NCBI GenBank assembly: GCA_032622095.1
Contig: CP136062.1
Span: forward strand, 197,605,887 to 197,669,886
Source of the DNA: Siphonodentalium dalli
Lineage: Eukaryota > Mollusca > Scaphopoda > Gadilida > Siphonodentaliidae
DNA length: 64,000 nt
Reading direction: 5' to 3'
Shown: positions 36,514 to 48,729 of the stretch, piece after piece
How positions within the stretch are numbered: position 1 is the stretch's first letter
Layout: the number at the start of each line of letters is the position of its first letter
The notes under the pieces: generated by a model
Told to the model about the DNA's origin: nothing
Seen by the model: only the letters and a program-made list of their open reading frames with translations
The model's database searches: none
Made by a program: the position numbers and the translations under genes

Positions 36514-36860
36514 AGGCCCGTGGTTTTTTACATGTCCACGGAAGACCACGCGCGATTCTTCCGTGGTTTTTCCGTGTTCAAAATCTGAATTCGCCAAGAA
36601 CACGGTCTGGTTAAACGTGTTCAATCGTGTTCAGATTTTTAACACGCTCTGATCACGTTTGAACACGCTCTGATCACGTTTGAACACGGAACATCCACGC
36701 TATGACCACGGTACGATCAACGGGTGACCACGGCCAAATGATCACGTTTGAACACGGAACATCCACGCTATGACCACGGGTGAATAAAGATATATATATA
36801 TAAATATATAACACATGTGACCGAGACATGAACACGGAGGAACATGGCTGAACACGGAAA
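36514..36860. repeat. ACCACGG/AACACGG minisatellite
   Basis: Short degenerate repeats of TGACCACGG and TGAACACGG are interleaved with GATCACGTTTGAACACGG. Small inverted pieces include CCGTGGTTTT and CCACGGAAGACCACG. This stretch truncates the RT frame of LINE fragment 2. A related patch lies at 48730-48815, downstream of the intact LINE. Confidence 0.7.
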
Positions 36861-37336
36861 CATCGCTGGCGGTAGGAGCTTGACACGCCGCTGTGGTGGA
36901 GCTCGCGGTGTCCGTTACGTAATTAATTATCACCTACCTAGTTCAAAATATATTCTCGAAATTGCTGCTCAAAGTTGCAAATGAGCGGCACCATTTTATT
37001 TATCGTAAATTTCATCGAAATTCAACCCGTCGATTGTGAAAATTGGCCCAGAAAAAGTAAAGATACCAATCTGCAATATACCGCGATTACTCATAAAAAT
37101 AACTTATATATGGGAGTCGGAATTGTACCGATACACTTGCATTATTTCAAGCAGAGTGCTAACTCAATACTAAATAACTCGAATATTTTGACAGGAACAT
37201 ATGACTATAAATATTTATTGAATTTTATAGATTTACATCTTCCTGATCGAAAATAACTTTATGGGACCTTTGATAAATGTTCAATTTAGTTTCAATTTAG
37301 AATGTTTCTGGTATCAATGTCCGTTTAGTTTTAAAC
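36651..37336. repeat. Tandem duplication, unit 1
   Basis: It begins with GATCACGTTTGAACACGGAA and runs through CAAAATATATTCTCGAAATT, CGTCGATTGTGAAAATTGGC and ATAAAAATAACTTATATATG to GTCCGTTTAGTTTTAAA. The unit at 37342-37928 repeats the same order. This unit alone has a TA-rich insertion (36782-36812) between the minisatellite blocks. Confidence 0.8.
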
Positions 37337-37341
37337 AAACC

Positions 37342-37928
37342 TTGATCACGTTTGAACACGGAACATCCACGCTATGACCACGGGTGACCACGGCCATAAC
37401 ACGGGTGACCACGGCCATAATACAGGTGACCGCGACATGAACACGGAGGAACATGGCTGAACACGGAGCCATCGCTGGCGGCCGGAGCTTGGCACGCCGC
37501 GGTGGCGGAGTTAATTAATTATCACCTCCCTAGTCCAAAATATATTCTCGAAATTGCTGCTCAAATTGGCAAATGAGCAGCATCATTTTATTTAACGGAA
37601 ATTTCATCGAAATTCAACCCGTCGATTGTAAAAATTGGCCCAGAGAAAGTAAAGATACCAATATACCGCGATTACTCATAAAAATAACTTATATATATGG
37701 GAGTAGGAATGGTACCGATACACGTGCATTATTTCAAGAAGGCTGCTAACTTAATACTAAATAACTCGAATATTTTGACAATAACATATGACTATATATA
37801 TTTATTGAATCTTATAGATTTACATCTTCCTGTTGTTAGATCGAAAATATCTTGATAAATATCTTGATAAATGTTCAATTTAGTTTCAATTTAGAATTTG
37901 TCTGGTATCAATGTCCGTTTAGTTTTAA
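37342..37928. repeat. Tandem duplication, unit 2
   Basis: A head-to-tail copy of 36651-37336, about 100 bp shorter, with scattered substitutions. It ends with the same GTCCGTTTAGTTTTAAA. Confidence 0.8.
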
Positions 37929-38660
37929 ATGAACATTCGAACGTTGTGTCGGATCAGAACCTTTCAACTTATTTTACTCCAATATATTTACACGAACATA
38001 TTCTTAATATGTGTTAAAAGAATAATATATTCTGACCTGATATAATTCGTTACATGGAAACTATTTCGATGGATGGATCGCTTGGTTTTGCTAATTCTTT
38101 CATACATGTATAATCGATATCCGTAACCAGCGCAGAGGGCTTCAGGTCAAAATGTCCCTATTTTAAATTTGATTTTACTGCAATATTTTGTTTACAGAAA
38201 TATGTGATTATGTTTAATATATATTAAACGAATAAAATATTCAAAATGATAATCGGTCGTTACAAGCATGGCAATTATGTCCACGGAAACTTATTTATTG
38301 TCAGTTTTGTTAACCAACATGATGTGGTGGGGTTAGGGTATTTACTGCTATTGATGACCATAACCTGCGCGTGTGTATATTCGACCTCATGTCAAGTGCC
38401 CTGCCATAAGTTTTACGATAATATTTATTTTTATATACTATATTGAAATTAATTAACGTATGGGTCAATTCAAGTTTCAACTTTTAAAACAGTGGCCAGT
38501 GTTTAGTTTGTCAGCTGATTATGAAACACCAGTGTTTTGAAAACACATTGGCTTCTTCCTAGCACTATGATATAACACCACGTGGACACCATCGAAAACA
38601 AAGAGGTCAGCTAAATTAAGTACACTTAGACAAATAGTGTAGATAAGGTTCGTGTTGGGG
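37929..38660. other. No gene recognised
   Basis: AT-rich sequence with ORFs below 70 codons and no supported feature. Confidence 0.5.
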
Positions 38661-40024
38661 CTTAGGGTGGATACACACATGCATGTAATGTCTGTATGTA
38701 AAATACATGTATTTTACATGGCCACACCAATAATTGACAAAATTAATCACCTGCACGCGAGAGGTCAATTTCACCAGTGAGTAGTTATAAGCCATTATCA
38801 AACAAACTGCCATCAAGAAATTTCAGGCCAGTCATAAACATGTCTTCTTTCATGGATGCCGAAATGAGTAATTCTTGTCTGATATATGTTGCTGTTTTTC
38901 ACGAGTTATAATTCATTTCGAAAAGTGGATTAGAGCCGGTCGATTTTATACTTGATTTCTTTCTGTCATTTCTTGGAAACAGGGTCATCCAAAACAAAAA
39001 TACAATATGCAGAATTCTTTTATAGGATGATACCGGCTTGTTGAGATTTCTCTGATAATTTGAGAGCGAGCTCATGTGATAACATTAATTCGATTGGGAT
39101 TGGAAATATTCATTATAGCACCAAAACATAATGCAGGTACAGCATTGAAATTAAAAAGAGTGACACCCCTCCCCCCATTTATATATATGTTTCTCAAGCC
39201 AAAGGTTGAACAAGCTCCTGACTGTCACAAGCTTGAATTATAACATTTTCTACCATAATCCATGATTGGGGGAGGGGCTGGTTCTCGAAAGCATCCAATA
39301 AATAAGGGAGCTAATTGAATGTATCAGCCGGGATTATCTGGGCAAGATTTACAATATGTTTTACTTAAATATTCCATAGTTGTAAATTTTGCGTATACAT
39401 GTATAACTGTATAACACAAGAGAGGAAAGGTGGCGTAGTTGGGAACTTGTAGCTAGGCAACCCTTTCGCCGAATGAAGACAAACAGCAACACCATGCACT
39501 CAAATTTAAAGCTGTATAATATGTTCATAATTATATGAATAGCATAAATTGCTGCATATTAGATTAATCACTCGTAGAAAACAGACACGACAGACATGAC
39601 TACGATATTTATAAAGCAGGGTGTCAGGACTCAGGGTGCTGCATGCACACCCCCGTCGAGGAAATATGCAATGGTGAATTCGGTAGCTTCTGGGATAATA
39701 TAGCTCCCCGTGCATGTTGGGGTCATAGCCCCTTGCGTTGGGGAAGAGGCCATCACTGGTATTAACACCAATAGAAGACTGACAATGATTTAAACAGAAC
39801 GTCGACCATTTGAGTTATCGCGCGAATAACTATTTTAAGCGGCCTGACGACATCGTCCCAGTCAACGGCTCTTCAGTGGTTCAGAGTTTAACTCACTGTG
39901 GTCAAACACAGTCGCAATGATTGGGTTGTCAGCGGACACATATTACACGGTGTGTATGATCCATGTAAAACGCCAAATACACGATATTTACAGAGATTAC
40001 ATGCATGTGTGTATCCACCCTTAG
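38661..40024. mobile_element. Possible TIR-bounded segment (1.36 kb)
   Basis: CTTAGGGTGGATACACACAT plus GCATGTAAT (38661-38689) is mirrored by ATTACATGCATGTGTGTATC plus CACCCTTAG (39996-40024), with one mismatch over about 29 bp. Weaker inverted similarity continues inward (TTTTACATGG / CCATGTAAAA). A target duplication is not evident. The interior has no transposase. Confidence 0.45.
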
Positions 40025-40860
40025 TGTGGTATTGCAAAAAAAAAAAAATTAATTAAAATTAAAATTTTTGAAAATGATTTTTCACCAATGCAAATGAAAT
40101 AGTCCTTGTAAATTCAATAAAGAAACTAAAATTAAAATTATTTTTTTTGAAAGTTATATATATCAATACAACTATAACGGTAATTAAAACAAGATCAGTA
40201 TAGGAAGACGACCAATCCTGGCCATACTGCCCCTGTACAAAACAAATTCTCCACTTGTTATCACTGTCGTGCAATCGTCCGTATCCCGCGATTAGAAACT
40301 GTACTCTGTAACCGATGTCCCATATCCGCAAACTCCGTGTGAAATTGTCTCTCCGATGTGCAATGCATCATGCATGTATGGGCGTAGGACGTGGAGTCTA
40401 TATATGTTGTGTACAAATCATGCAATGCATGTAGCCCTGTTCAGTTATCACTGTAATTATATATTCCGCAGGCACCCGGAAATTAATAACGGATGGACAA
40501 AAATGAGACAATGGGCCAATCAAGCCATTGTCTAGAGATTATCAAAGGGGTGCCATTTCCTGCTATGCCTTTTAAAGAGCGGCGATGGGTGAAGTCAGTG
40601 CTCAAGAAACCGCCGATTTTGTTTTATATGAGATATGGACATTTGAATTAAATTAACTCATTCGATGTCAGATTCGGTCGTACCAAGAATGGGAATGTTC
40701 CCCGCCTGTAATATGTCTGTATTGCCTCTTGCTAAGGAGAGATTGAATATATTACAATAATATACACAGACGACAGTATAAATAGTGATTTGGGTTTTGA
40801 GAAAAAATAACAGGAATATTGAATGTGATGGAAGCTCAGAATGCTTTGTGATTGGTATGT
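40025..40860. other. No gene recognised
   Basis: AT-rich sequence with an A13 run near 40036. ORFs in it show no recognisable domain. Confidence 0.5.
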
Positions 40861-40864
40861 CGAA

Positions 40865-41276
40865 ATGAGTGATAACTGGACTAAACGACAAATTTTCAAG
40901 TGTGAAAAACTTTCCAGAAATGGTAAATGGAATCTATGTTGTTTGGAAGATCAGGTAAGCACCAATTGAACATTTGCGATATATGTTTATTTATGAAATG
41001 CTGATTTTTCTCCGATTATTTTGACAGAAACATGCGAATATTTTGTCAATTTCAAAAGCGTTTCTGTGGATATCCGAGTCCGTTATCAGATCGAAAATAT
41101 TAACACATGAACTTTGTTTAGTTAACCTGGGTGTTGATGTGGGACATGCGGAATACCAACAAATTATTGTTTATGTTTTACCGGTAGTTCATTGTTTTAT
41201 TTTTCTCGTTTTATTTACAAGACAGTTTTTGTTTTACTGTACCACACGCAAAATATTATCAGGAAGTTCCTTATAA
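40865..41276 (+). CDS. Candidate two-exon gene, product unknown
   Basis: An ATG at 40865 opens 30 hydrophilic codons (MSDNWTKRQIFKCEKL...), ending in-phase at a consensus donor, CAG|GTAAGC after 40954. A pyrimidine-rich acceptor TTTTGACAG ends at 41027. The frame then continues in the same phase (KHANILSISKAFLW...) to a stop at 41274-41276. The predicted 73-bp intron is short but plausible. Exon 2 would encode a hydrophobic segment (VYVLPVVHCFIFLVLF) that could span a membrane. Another in-frame ATG at 40838 could be the start. I recognise no family. The agreement of splice sites and phase could be chance. Confidence 0.3.
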
Positions 41277-41714
41277 ACACTCGGGTTTTAACTGTCTGCT
41301 TCCAATATATCAATCCTCGACGACACGAATATTATCTGTGATGTCAATTTACGAATAATTCCATAATATCAAATGACGGAATTATTTAAGATTGATTATG
41401 TGATCGAATTGATGTTATTGTACGCATCAAATGAATCAAACTCATTTTACTTGCAATATTTATCTATTGAAACATTATATTCTATGCGAAACACGTACTC
41501 CCGCTCGATTTAGGGTAGGTGAGAGTAGATGTGGGTTATGAGAGACACATTTACACAAGCTGGTCAGTGCGCGCGTAATCGGCGTTTATAAAAGAAAATT
41601 ACCAGACATTTGTACATTAACGTAATTTTTTTAATGAATCCGTGTGAAATATATATTACTGAAATATCTCGCCAACATGGGTGCATTGGAACTGTTATGT
41701 AGAGTGGGATGTCA
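41277..41714. other. No gene recognised
   Basis: AT-rich sequence with no supported feature. Confidence 0.5.
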
Positions 41715-41747
41715 TAATGACAACAAACTGAATAAAACATTTGCAGT

Positions 41748-44516
41748 CAGATGCTCGTAGCCCGTTTATATATAACCATGGGTATATGCGAAAAATACAC
41801 AACGAAAACACACTCCACAGTTTGGATCGATAAGTCTTGCCCTGTGTATTTTGATGTTGAATTTTTTGACAATCGGTCTTCCGTATCATTTCTACAACAC
41901 AATTATCGTCTTACTTGCAGCACGACTTTATCGTGTGATCGTCACGGAAGCGTTTTATTTCAGAGTATGGTTAATACATTGCCGCCGGTGAAGTGTATTA
42001 TCGGATAAGAAACAAATAAGCCTGTGCCGAGGGCAGAAACTAAAGTTGCGAGAGGCACCCCTGGTTGAGTGTGGGATATTTGGCACTCGAGACTTGGTTA
42101 GAGGGTTTTCGTTGGGGTGGTCTCCACCTTGGAATTTCCAACTGCACCCCACCCCATTGAACCACACCAAACTCATAAGTTTGCGTAAATCAATTTGCAC
42201 CCCCCCCCCTTTGATTTTCCCCAAATGTTCCCTCACAGACTACCAGATGGTAGACTATTCCAAACGAACCAGTAATATTGTGGCCACTTGTCGTGTGGGG
42301 GGGGGGGGGGTGGTGAAAAAGATGGTTCGGCCCAGTATGAGATTAAAACATCTTAACATCTAGTGGTATAACACCACACAAATTTACACCCCGATCTATT
42401 TTTTCTTAAATTAATTAGCGAGTAACTACTGGCAAGGACACAGAACACACGGGTCGGCCGATGATTAGGCCCGATGTGAGAACATTTTTGAAATATGAAC
42501 ATCCTATAGCATAGACCGGCCTCAAGTTTTCCAATTCTGGGAAATTATTAACCTGACACTCACCCATAGGTTTCAAAATTGCCAACTGATGGCCATTTGA
42601 GTCCATAATTTTGCAAATGAAAGGGAAATATGCAAATGTTGGTCTAAAAACAACGAATTCGTCACTAAGAAAGTGTTGGAAAATCAAACTACGAGAAAAA
42701 TTTCAACCTAATTTTGGTGTGAATTTTCCATTTAATTTTGCTCGGGGTATTAGGTATGACTACAATTGGGGGTAAGACCCCTGCATAACCACCCCTGTCG
42801 ACAAGTCCCTACTTGACACCCCATTCTAAATAATCGATACTAAGTTATGTTGGGTGGCACCGGAGGGGGGGGGGGGTTCAGGGGCTACATCCCAGCCCTG
42901 TCGGGGAGTCATAGCCATCACCCGTCGGTGAGTTATATCATTGTCAACCCAGCAACCTGTTTGAAATCATATACAACTTTTAAAGAAGAAGACCACATAT
43001 TGTACATAAATCAGGGGGAAATGAGCTCTCGTAACCACAAAAGTGCACTAAAGACATCCCAATAAATCCAAATTAGATGCAACCGCATATTGTATATATA
43101 TGGTATCGTTCTGTTTGCCTCTCTATATCCAGGCACGTGGCTATATGGTTTCCGTTAGGGGTGTCCACCATGGGAAATTCCAACTGCACCCCCTTGAATC
43201 AGAATCACCCCAAACACAAATTCCATTTGCACCATCCCCCTTACATCAGTGCTCACGCGTATATATATTTAAAAAAAACCTATATTCCAGGTTTGAAAAT
43301 TCAGATAGTTTAACCTGAACAATTGCATAAATCATAACATCTAATGGTCTAACTCCAGACAAATTCCCACGGCTACGGGCAAGAGGCGGGGACACACCGG
43401 GTTGACCATGGTTCTTCGGCCCGGTGTGAGCAAATTTTTAAAACTATAAAAGAAAATATTAAATCCTAGCATGCAGCTAGACTGGCCTCAATTGAACCTT
43501 TCCTGGTGTTGGAAATTTCAAACCTCATACCCCCCTCAGGTTGGAAAACTCTCCAACTGATGACTATTTCAGTCCACAAGTTTGACCAAATGAAGTAAAA
43601 TATTGTTTTGCAGTGTTGTATTGGCCACGGGGGAATGGACAATGACAACGATAGTTGGCAATTTTGTTTTAATCTGAACAAGAAAATCTCAAAATCCTAG
43701 CATCTAAACTAGACACAAACCTTCCTAGAGTTGGACATTTCAAACCTGACACCCCCACTTAGGTTGGAAAATTTCAACTGATGACAATTCCAATGACAAT
43801 ATTTACCAAATGCATGACAATATTGATTTCTTAAATTAACTAGCAGTTTTTTGACTGGCCACGGGGGAGGGACCAGGACATAAACTGTCCAAGTGTTGGA
43901 AATTTCCAACCTGTCACCCTCCTAAGGTTGGAAATTTCCGACTGATGACCATTTCAGTCCAAAATATTTACCAAAAATAGGAAAATATGCGAATAAATTG
44001 TTTGAAAATCAAACTACAAGAACATTTTCAACTTAATGTTGGTGTGAAATTTCCAACTAATGTTTTGGCAGGTATGAAATTTCCAACTGTTGAACATTTT
44101 GACCAAAGTTGGGGGGGGGGGGGGTGAGACATCCCAACCCCACCCCTGTCGCCACGTCTCTGTCTATATCATATAAATACTTTTTCTAAAAACCCTTAAA
44201 CCAACTCGACGTGCGATTTCCCTGCGCTCCTGTTGCGCAAATTCTAGTATGAAAAGTGCGTCTATTTCAGACAAAGTTCAAACAGTAAATGTGACCAGAC
44301 AAGACATAGAAACCGCTAATCTCATATGACCAATCTGACAACACCAGTCGAACATGATTACCTTTCAAAGCAATAACACCGGGCACCATGTTACGGACAA
44401 CCACAGGCACGCACACCATGGATAAATACACGGTGAAAAGAACGGCGTTTTTTTTTGTACGGTTATATCTGACATATACCCATGGTTATATATAAACGGG
44501 CTACGAGCATCTGACT
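41748..44516. repeat. Large inverted repeat bounding a dispersed-repeat zone
   Basis: GTCAGATGCTCGTAGCCCGT followed by TTATATATAACCATGGGTAT (about 41748-41787) is mirrored almost perfectly at about 44472-44516 (ATACCCATGGTTATATATAA, then ACGGGCTACGAGCATCTGAC). Weaker pairing extends on the outer side (AATAAAACAT / ATGTTTATT). The 2.7 kb between the arms is mostly the TTGGAAATTTCC repeat family, so the arms may be the ends of a composite or non-autonomous element. Confidence 0.55.
42040..44150 (+). repeat. Multiple diverged copies of the TTGGAAATTTCC / poly-G repeat family
   Basis: Recurring phrases are GGAATTTCCAACTGCACCCC, TTGGAAATTTC, AACTGATGACCATTTCAGTC and GAAAATCAAACTACRAG. Each is associated with G10-G14 runs (42297, 42868, 44111). 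At least four partial copies lie head to tail at about 42050-42250, 42400-42900, 43130-43600 and 43700-44150. An inverted relative is at 670-1015. ORFs here are not genes. Confidence 0.65.
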
Positions 44517-44545
44517 GCTGATGTTTATTTGAATAACATTTTTTA

Positions 44546-45488
44546 CAGTCATCAACAACAATTAATTTGTTATTACTATGAATATGGATATGCCACGTAC
44601 AGCTAATATCACAATTTATCACATAATTAGCCCATAAAACCAGTTTAGTAATTATCGATAAGACACACGTGTAATATCAGTGCGTGTGATGACATCACAC
44701 CATTCTTTAAATGACGTGCGATCGCTGCAGTTTATTATTGTTGTTTTCGATGAATATTTTGCGTTTATTTGATCATGTGATAAAAGGTATCTCGCACTCG
44801 ATCTATTTTATACGTAATTTATCAACCTCGTCCACTAAATTTTATTTGAGCCTCGGTAAAAATCGGTTCAAATCGAATTTAGTAAACTTGGTTGATAAAT
44901 TCCATATAAAATAGAAACTCATCTGAGATGCTCAATATCTAAAATTAATAAAGTAACATGTTTGCGGTTTGTATTTGCCCAATTATCGGGTCAATTGTTC
45001 TGTGTACATGTAACCGTTTACTATTTGATATACATGTATGGAGTCCAAATATTATAATGAGAATATTGAACATTAAATTAAAATATAAAACTTTAGTTAC
45101 GTTTTGAACATTAAATTCGAAATTTTAAAGTGATGTGAAACACTCCGGTAGGCTGATCAAATAGAAATGGAGAATAATCTTGCTGAAAGTAGTTATTTTT
45201 ACAAATATTATATCCAAATTGACAACACACACCGTAATTCATATATATTCATTAAATACAGTGACCCCCCCCCCCCCCGATGGCGAAATCGTTTGTGTTA
45301 ATTTACCGCCGATAGTTGCCTCCCGAATCGGGAAGTAAATTTTTACAATTGAGCGTAGTTCAGACGATGTTTTCTATGATGTGGTACGACGATTTGTTTG
45401 AGATTTTTGGCAATGTTAGTAGAATTCTACATTCCCCGAGTTGGCATAGCGCCTGCATACTAACTAAACAATTTCACGCGCCCGAACA
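44546..45488. other. No gene recognised
   Basis: AT-rich sequence, with a C15 run near 45266. No supported gene. Confidence 0.5.
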
Positions 45489-45522
45489 AGTGCATTATAT
45501 GTCTTTAACTTATGAATTTTTG
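45489..45522. repeat. 34-bp direct repeat, left copy
   Basis: Begins AGTGCATTATATGTC and ends CTTATGAATTTTTG. The same 34 bp recurs with one mismatch at 48822-48855, on the other side of the LINE. It is a candidate target-site duplication. Confidence 0.85.
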
Positions 45523-45757
45523 TAATGTTATATCCAATTTTTCAGCCATTTGTTAGAACACGATATCGCCGCACAAACTACCGAAACCATTTGCGTACAT
45601 GTAATATGAACAAACACAAGAAAATAGTAATGCCAACTAAAATAAAATGCGACAACAAAACATGACACGGATATAAAGGTCATAGACACAGATAGACAAA
45701 TATGCATATATACTTCAATATATGAAATTGTTTTTTATTATAAAAGATTTTATCTGA

Positions 45758-47908
45758 CAATCGTGGATTGAGTATTACGCGAACATGTTCTCGAAACCAA
45801 TTAATAACGAATTGTTTGATAATGATCACTTCGACGGGGTGACATCCAAAATAGATAGTATTCTCTCATCTACAAGTACTGATAACACTGACGCAGTGAC
45901 TATGTACCCAGTTACGCCTGAAGAATTCCGTCGTCTCGTTAGTACTCTGAATGTGGGCAAAGCATCTGGAGATGATCGCTTGAATTATGAACACTTTATT
46001 TATGGTGGTGATATACTGGCAAAGAAAACATGTCTATTATTCAATATGATGATAAAATTCGAACATATTCCATGTAAAGCAAAGCGTGGCGTGATAGTCT
46101 CTTTATATAAGGGAAATCCAAAGCCTAAAGACTCTTTTGATAGCTATCGTGCTGTAACGCTCATGCCCGTCATGTATACAATATTTGAAAAACTTTTGCT
46201 ATGTCGCATACAAGACCATGCACCATTTGTAAATGCAACTCATCCATTGCAAAATGGTTTTCAGGCAAAAGTAAGTTGTGTAATGTCATCTTACCTTATG
46301 AAGGAATGTATCCTCTACACATCCGAGAGGCACAGCAAACTATATGCATGCTTCCTGGATGTGTGGAAGGCATTCGATACAGTGTGGATCGACGGACTTC
46401 TTTACAAGCTCTTCAACCGCCAGGTAACGGGAAAACTCCTACGTATAATTTGTGATCTTTTAAAAGGAATTAAATGTTGTACTTCTGTTCAGAATTTCAC
46501 ATCTAGCTGGATAAATGTGTTGCAAGGAACTAGACAAGGAGGTACTTTATCTCCTGTTTTATATACAATATTTATTGATGATCTGTTACATGAACTCTGC
46601 AACTCCAAATATGGTTTCAAAATGTATGGAGTAAGCTGTGCATCTCCCACACATGCTGATGACATGGTCCTGTTATCGTTAACCCCGAGTGGTCTACAGG
46701 CCTTGTGTAATATATGTTACTCATATAGCCAACGATGGCGTTACAGATACAATGCAGCCAAGTCTGTTAGTCTTATTTTTAATGAAGCAAACTCTGATTT
46801 CTCAACAATAAATTATGAATGGAAATTGGGATCTATACAAATACCAGTTTCTCAAAGTACTACGCACCTTGGTGTACCTGTTGTCACTCAAAAGTTCAAC
46901 TCTCAAATGATAACTCAGATATGTGATCGCATGAGGAATACATTCTTCATGTTATCTAATGCAGGGATGTATGCGGGAGGTATAACTCCCGTCAGTTGTA
47001 AAAAGATTTACGAATCTATTGTGCTTCCGAGGGGTTTATACGGCTCAGAGTTACTGCTTAACACAAACGCAGCAGATAGTGAAAAGTTAGAACGAACCCA
47101 TAGAATGTGTTTGAAATCAATTCAGGGATTGCCTGTCAGAACACGAACTGATATGGTACTGGGGTTGCTTGGCATGTCCCCACTTTCGATGTACATCCAA
47201 AAACGGAAATTGTCTTTGTTCTTTTCGTTGTGTAGGCTGGGTGTTACGAAAACAGTCAAGAAGGTATTTCTCCATAGGCTCATTGAAGCAGACGAGACAA
47301 ACGGGAGGAGTACCTTCTTATCTGAAATCCGTAACATTCTAACCAAATTTGGGATGGATGAACTTTGGAAGTCATTTGTTGTGAGCTTATCTGTACCCTC
47401 GAAAGAATCGTGTAAACGGACCATTAAGTCAAATTTTGAAATAATGTCACAATCGCAATGGCAAATGCGGGTGCGAGACGATCCTGATTTTGTACGATTT
47501 AACATTGTTAATCCAGAACTTTCTATCTCTCATATATGGACTATCTGCAGAAACCACCCTTCGACCAAAGAAGACATTTTCGTTACAATTGGCTTACTGT
47601 GTACACCAATGTATATGACTGAATCTGTATGTGACCATTGTCAAATTCCCTACATTGACATCGTCACTCATGTCGTTAATGATTGTATGTTTCTTAATCA
47701 GTTACGTAACCAAATCTGGTACGAATTCATTGATATTTTTACTGTGGAATGTTACATGTTCATCAATAGTATGAGTTGGATTCAACAAACTGCATTATTC
47801 CTCGGGTATATCCCACCAAATCTAGATGAATATGTTGAGGACACAGTCGGATTTTGTCGTTTCTTCATCTCCTCAACATCGAAGTTATGGAAAATGTGGG
47901 TACACTAA
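45758..47908 (+). CDS. Non-LTR retrotransposon (LINE) reverse transcriptase, 5'-truncated
   Basis: The frame is open from about 45758 (after a TGA) to TAA-like termination at 47908; the first ATG, at 45785, gives 707 codons. RT motifs appear in order: GKASGDDRLNYEHF, SLYKGNPKPKD with SYRAVTL, CFLDVWKAFDTVW (first catalytic Asp), GTRQGGTLSP, THADDMVLLS (catalytic ADD, with His at the usual Tyr/Phe position), YNAAKSVSLIF and THLGVPV. The C-terminus has a CxxC...HxxxxC knuckle (CDHCQIPYIDIVTHVVNDC). The endonuclease domain expected upstream is missing, so the copy is 5'-truncated, as most LINE insertions are. The absence of stops implies a recent insertion. It is related to LINE fragment 2. Confidence 0.9.
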   Translation, partial: QSWIEYYANMFSKPINNELFDNDHFDGVTSKIDSILSSTSTDNTDAVTMYPVTPEEFRRLVSTLNVGKASGDDRLNYEHFIYGGDILAKKTCLLFNMMIKFEHIPCKAKRGVIVSLYKGNPKPKDSFDSYRAVTLMPVMYTIFEKLLLCRIQDHAPFVNATHPLQNGFQAKVSCVMSSYLMKECILYTSERHSKLYACFLDVWKAFDTVWIDGLLYKLFNRQVTGKLLRIICDLLKGIKCCTSVQNFTSSWINVLQGTRQGGTLSPVLYTIFIDDLLHELCNSKYGFKMYGVSCASPTHADDMVLLSLTPSGLQALCNICYSYSQRWRYRYNAAKSVSLIFNEANSDFSTINYEWKLGSIQIPVSQSTTHLGVPVVTQKFNSQMITQICDRMRNTFFMLSNAGMYAGGITPVSCKKIYESIVLPRGLYGSELLLNTNAADSEKLERTHRMCLKSIQGLPVRTRTDMVLGLLGMSPLSMYIQKRKLSLFFSLCRLGVTKTVKKVFLHRLIEADETNGRSTFLSEIRNILTKFGMDELWKSFVVSLSVPSKESCKRTIKSNFEIMSQSQWQMRVRDDPDFVRFNIVNPELSISHIWTICRNHPSTKEDIFVTIGLLCTPMYMTESVCDHCQIPYIDIVTHVVNDCMFLNQLRNQIWYEFIDIFTVECYMFINSMSWIQQTALFLGYIPPNLDEYVEDTVGFCRFFISSTSKLWKMWVH

Positions 47909-48249
47909 CAACTTGAAATTTTGAGACGTAATCCATAGCAGATGATTGCTAGCAGTGTAATTTATACTTAAGCTTAGATTCTGCACCCATAATTTCGGGT
48001 CGATTTTAATATGACATGTTCATACGTGTGTGTAATATGATGTCTCATATTATATTCTCATATTAAGAACATAGTATCAATATAAGTGTTCGTGTATACG
48101 AGAATGTTTATATTAACTTAGTATATTGAGTTCTTATTCATATTTGCCTACGTGGATTTAGGTGAGATTTTGAACACCAACATGGGTCTGCCTGTGTATC
48201 AGATAGTCATGTGTAAATGTTCAAAATATTCCATCGATTTCGCTAACAG

Positions 48250-48468
48250 TATCATCATCATCATCATCATCATCATCATCTTCAACATCATCTTCACCAT
48301 CATCATCATCATCACCACCATTATCATCAGCATCGTCGCCATCATCATCATCATCATCATCATCCTCATCCTCATAATCATCGTCATCATCGTCGTCATC
48401 ATCGTCCTCCTCATCATCATAATCATCATCATCATCATCACCATCATCGTCTTCATCGTCGTCATAAT
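48250..48468. repeat. (ATC)n/(GAT)n microsatellite
   Basis: About 215 bp of ATC triplets with ATT, GTC and CTC variants, beginning some 340 bp after the LINE stop codon. Simple-repeat tails are common at LINE 3' ends, so it may belong to the element. Long ORFs through it (poly-Ile on plus, poly-Asp or poly-Met on minus) are artefacts. Confidence 0.9.
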
Positions 48469-48729
48469 GTAACATTTAGGATTTTGTGATTTTTTCTTTT
48501 CATTTATGTATTATCTGGTGGTGGGATTGTTGATTGTGTTGATTATATATAAGATATAATTATATATGTAACTCTTCAGTTATGGAGGAAAAATAAAGAT
48601 ATATATATAAATATACCCTAAAAAAGCCTACCACAAGTAATCCTGCGGCAACTCTTTGATGTCGCGGATTATTCACACCTCCCACTCTGTCCCTGAAAAG
48701 AGTAGGTGCCTCTCTGCAATGGGATGCAG

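Noticed and set aside
47122-47505. 127-codon minus-strand ORF inside the LINE
   Set aside because: It is a shadow of the intact plus-strand reverse transcriptase frame.
48152-48475. Long ORFs of poly-Ile (plus) and poly-Asp or poly-Met (minus)
   Set aside because: They are readings of the ATC/GAT microsatellite in different frames, with no independent sign of coding.
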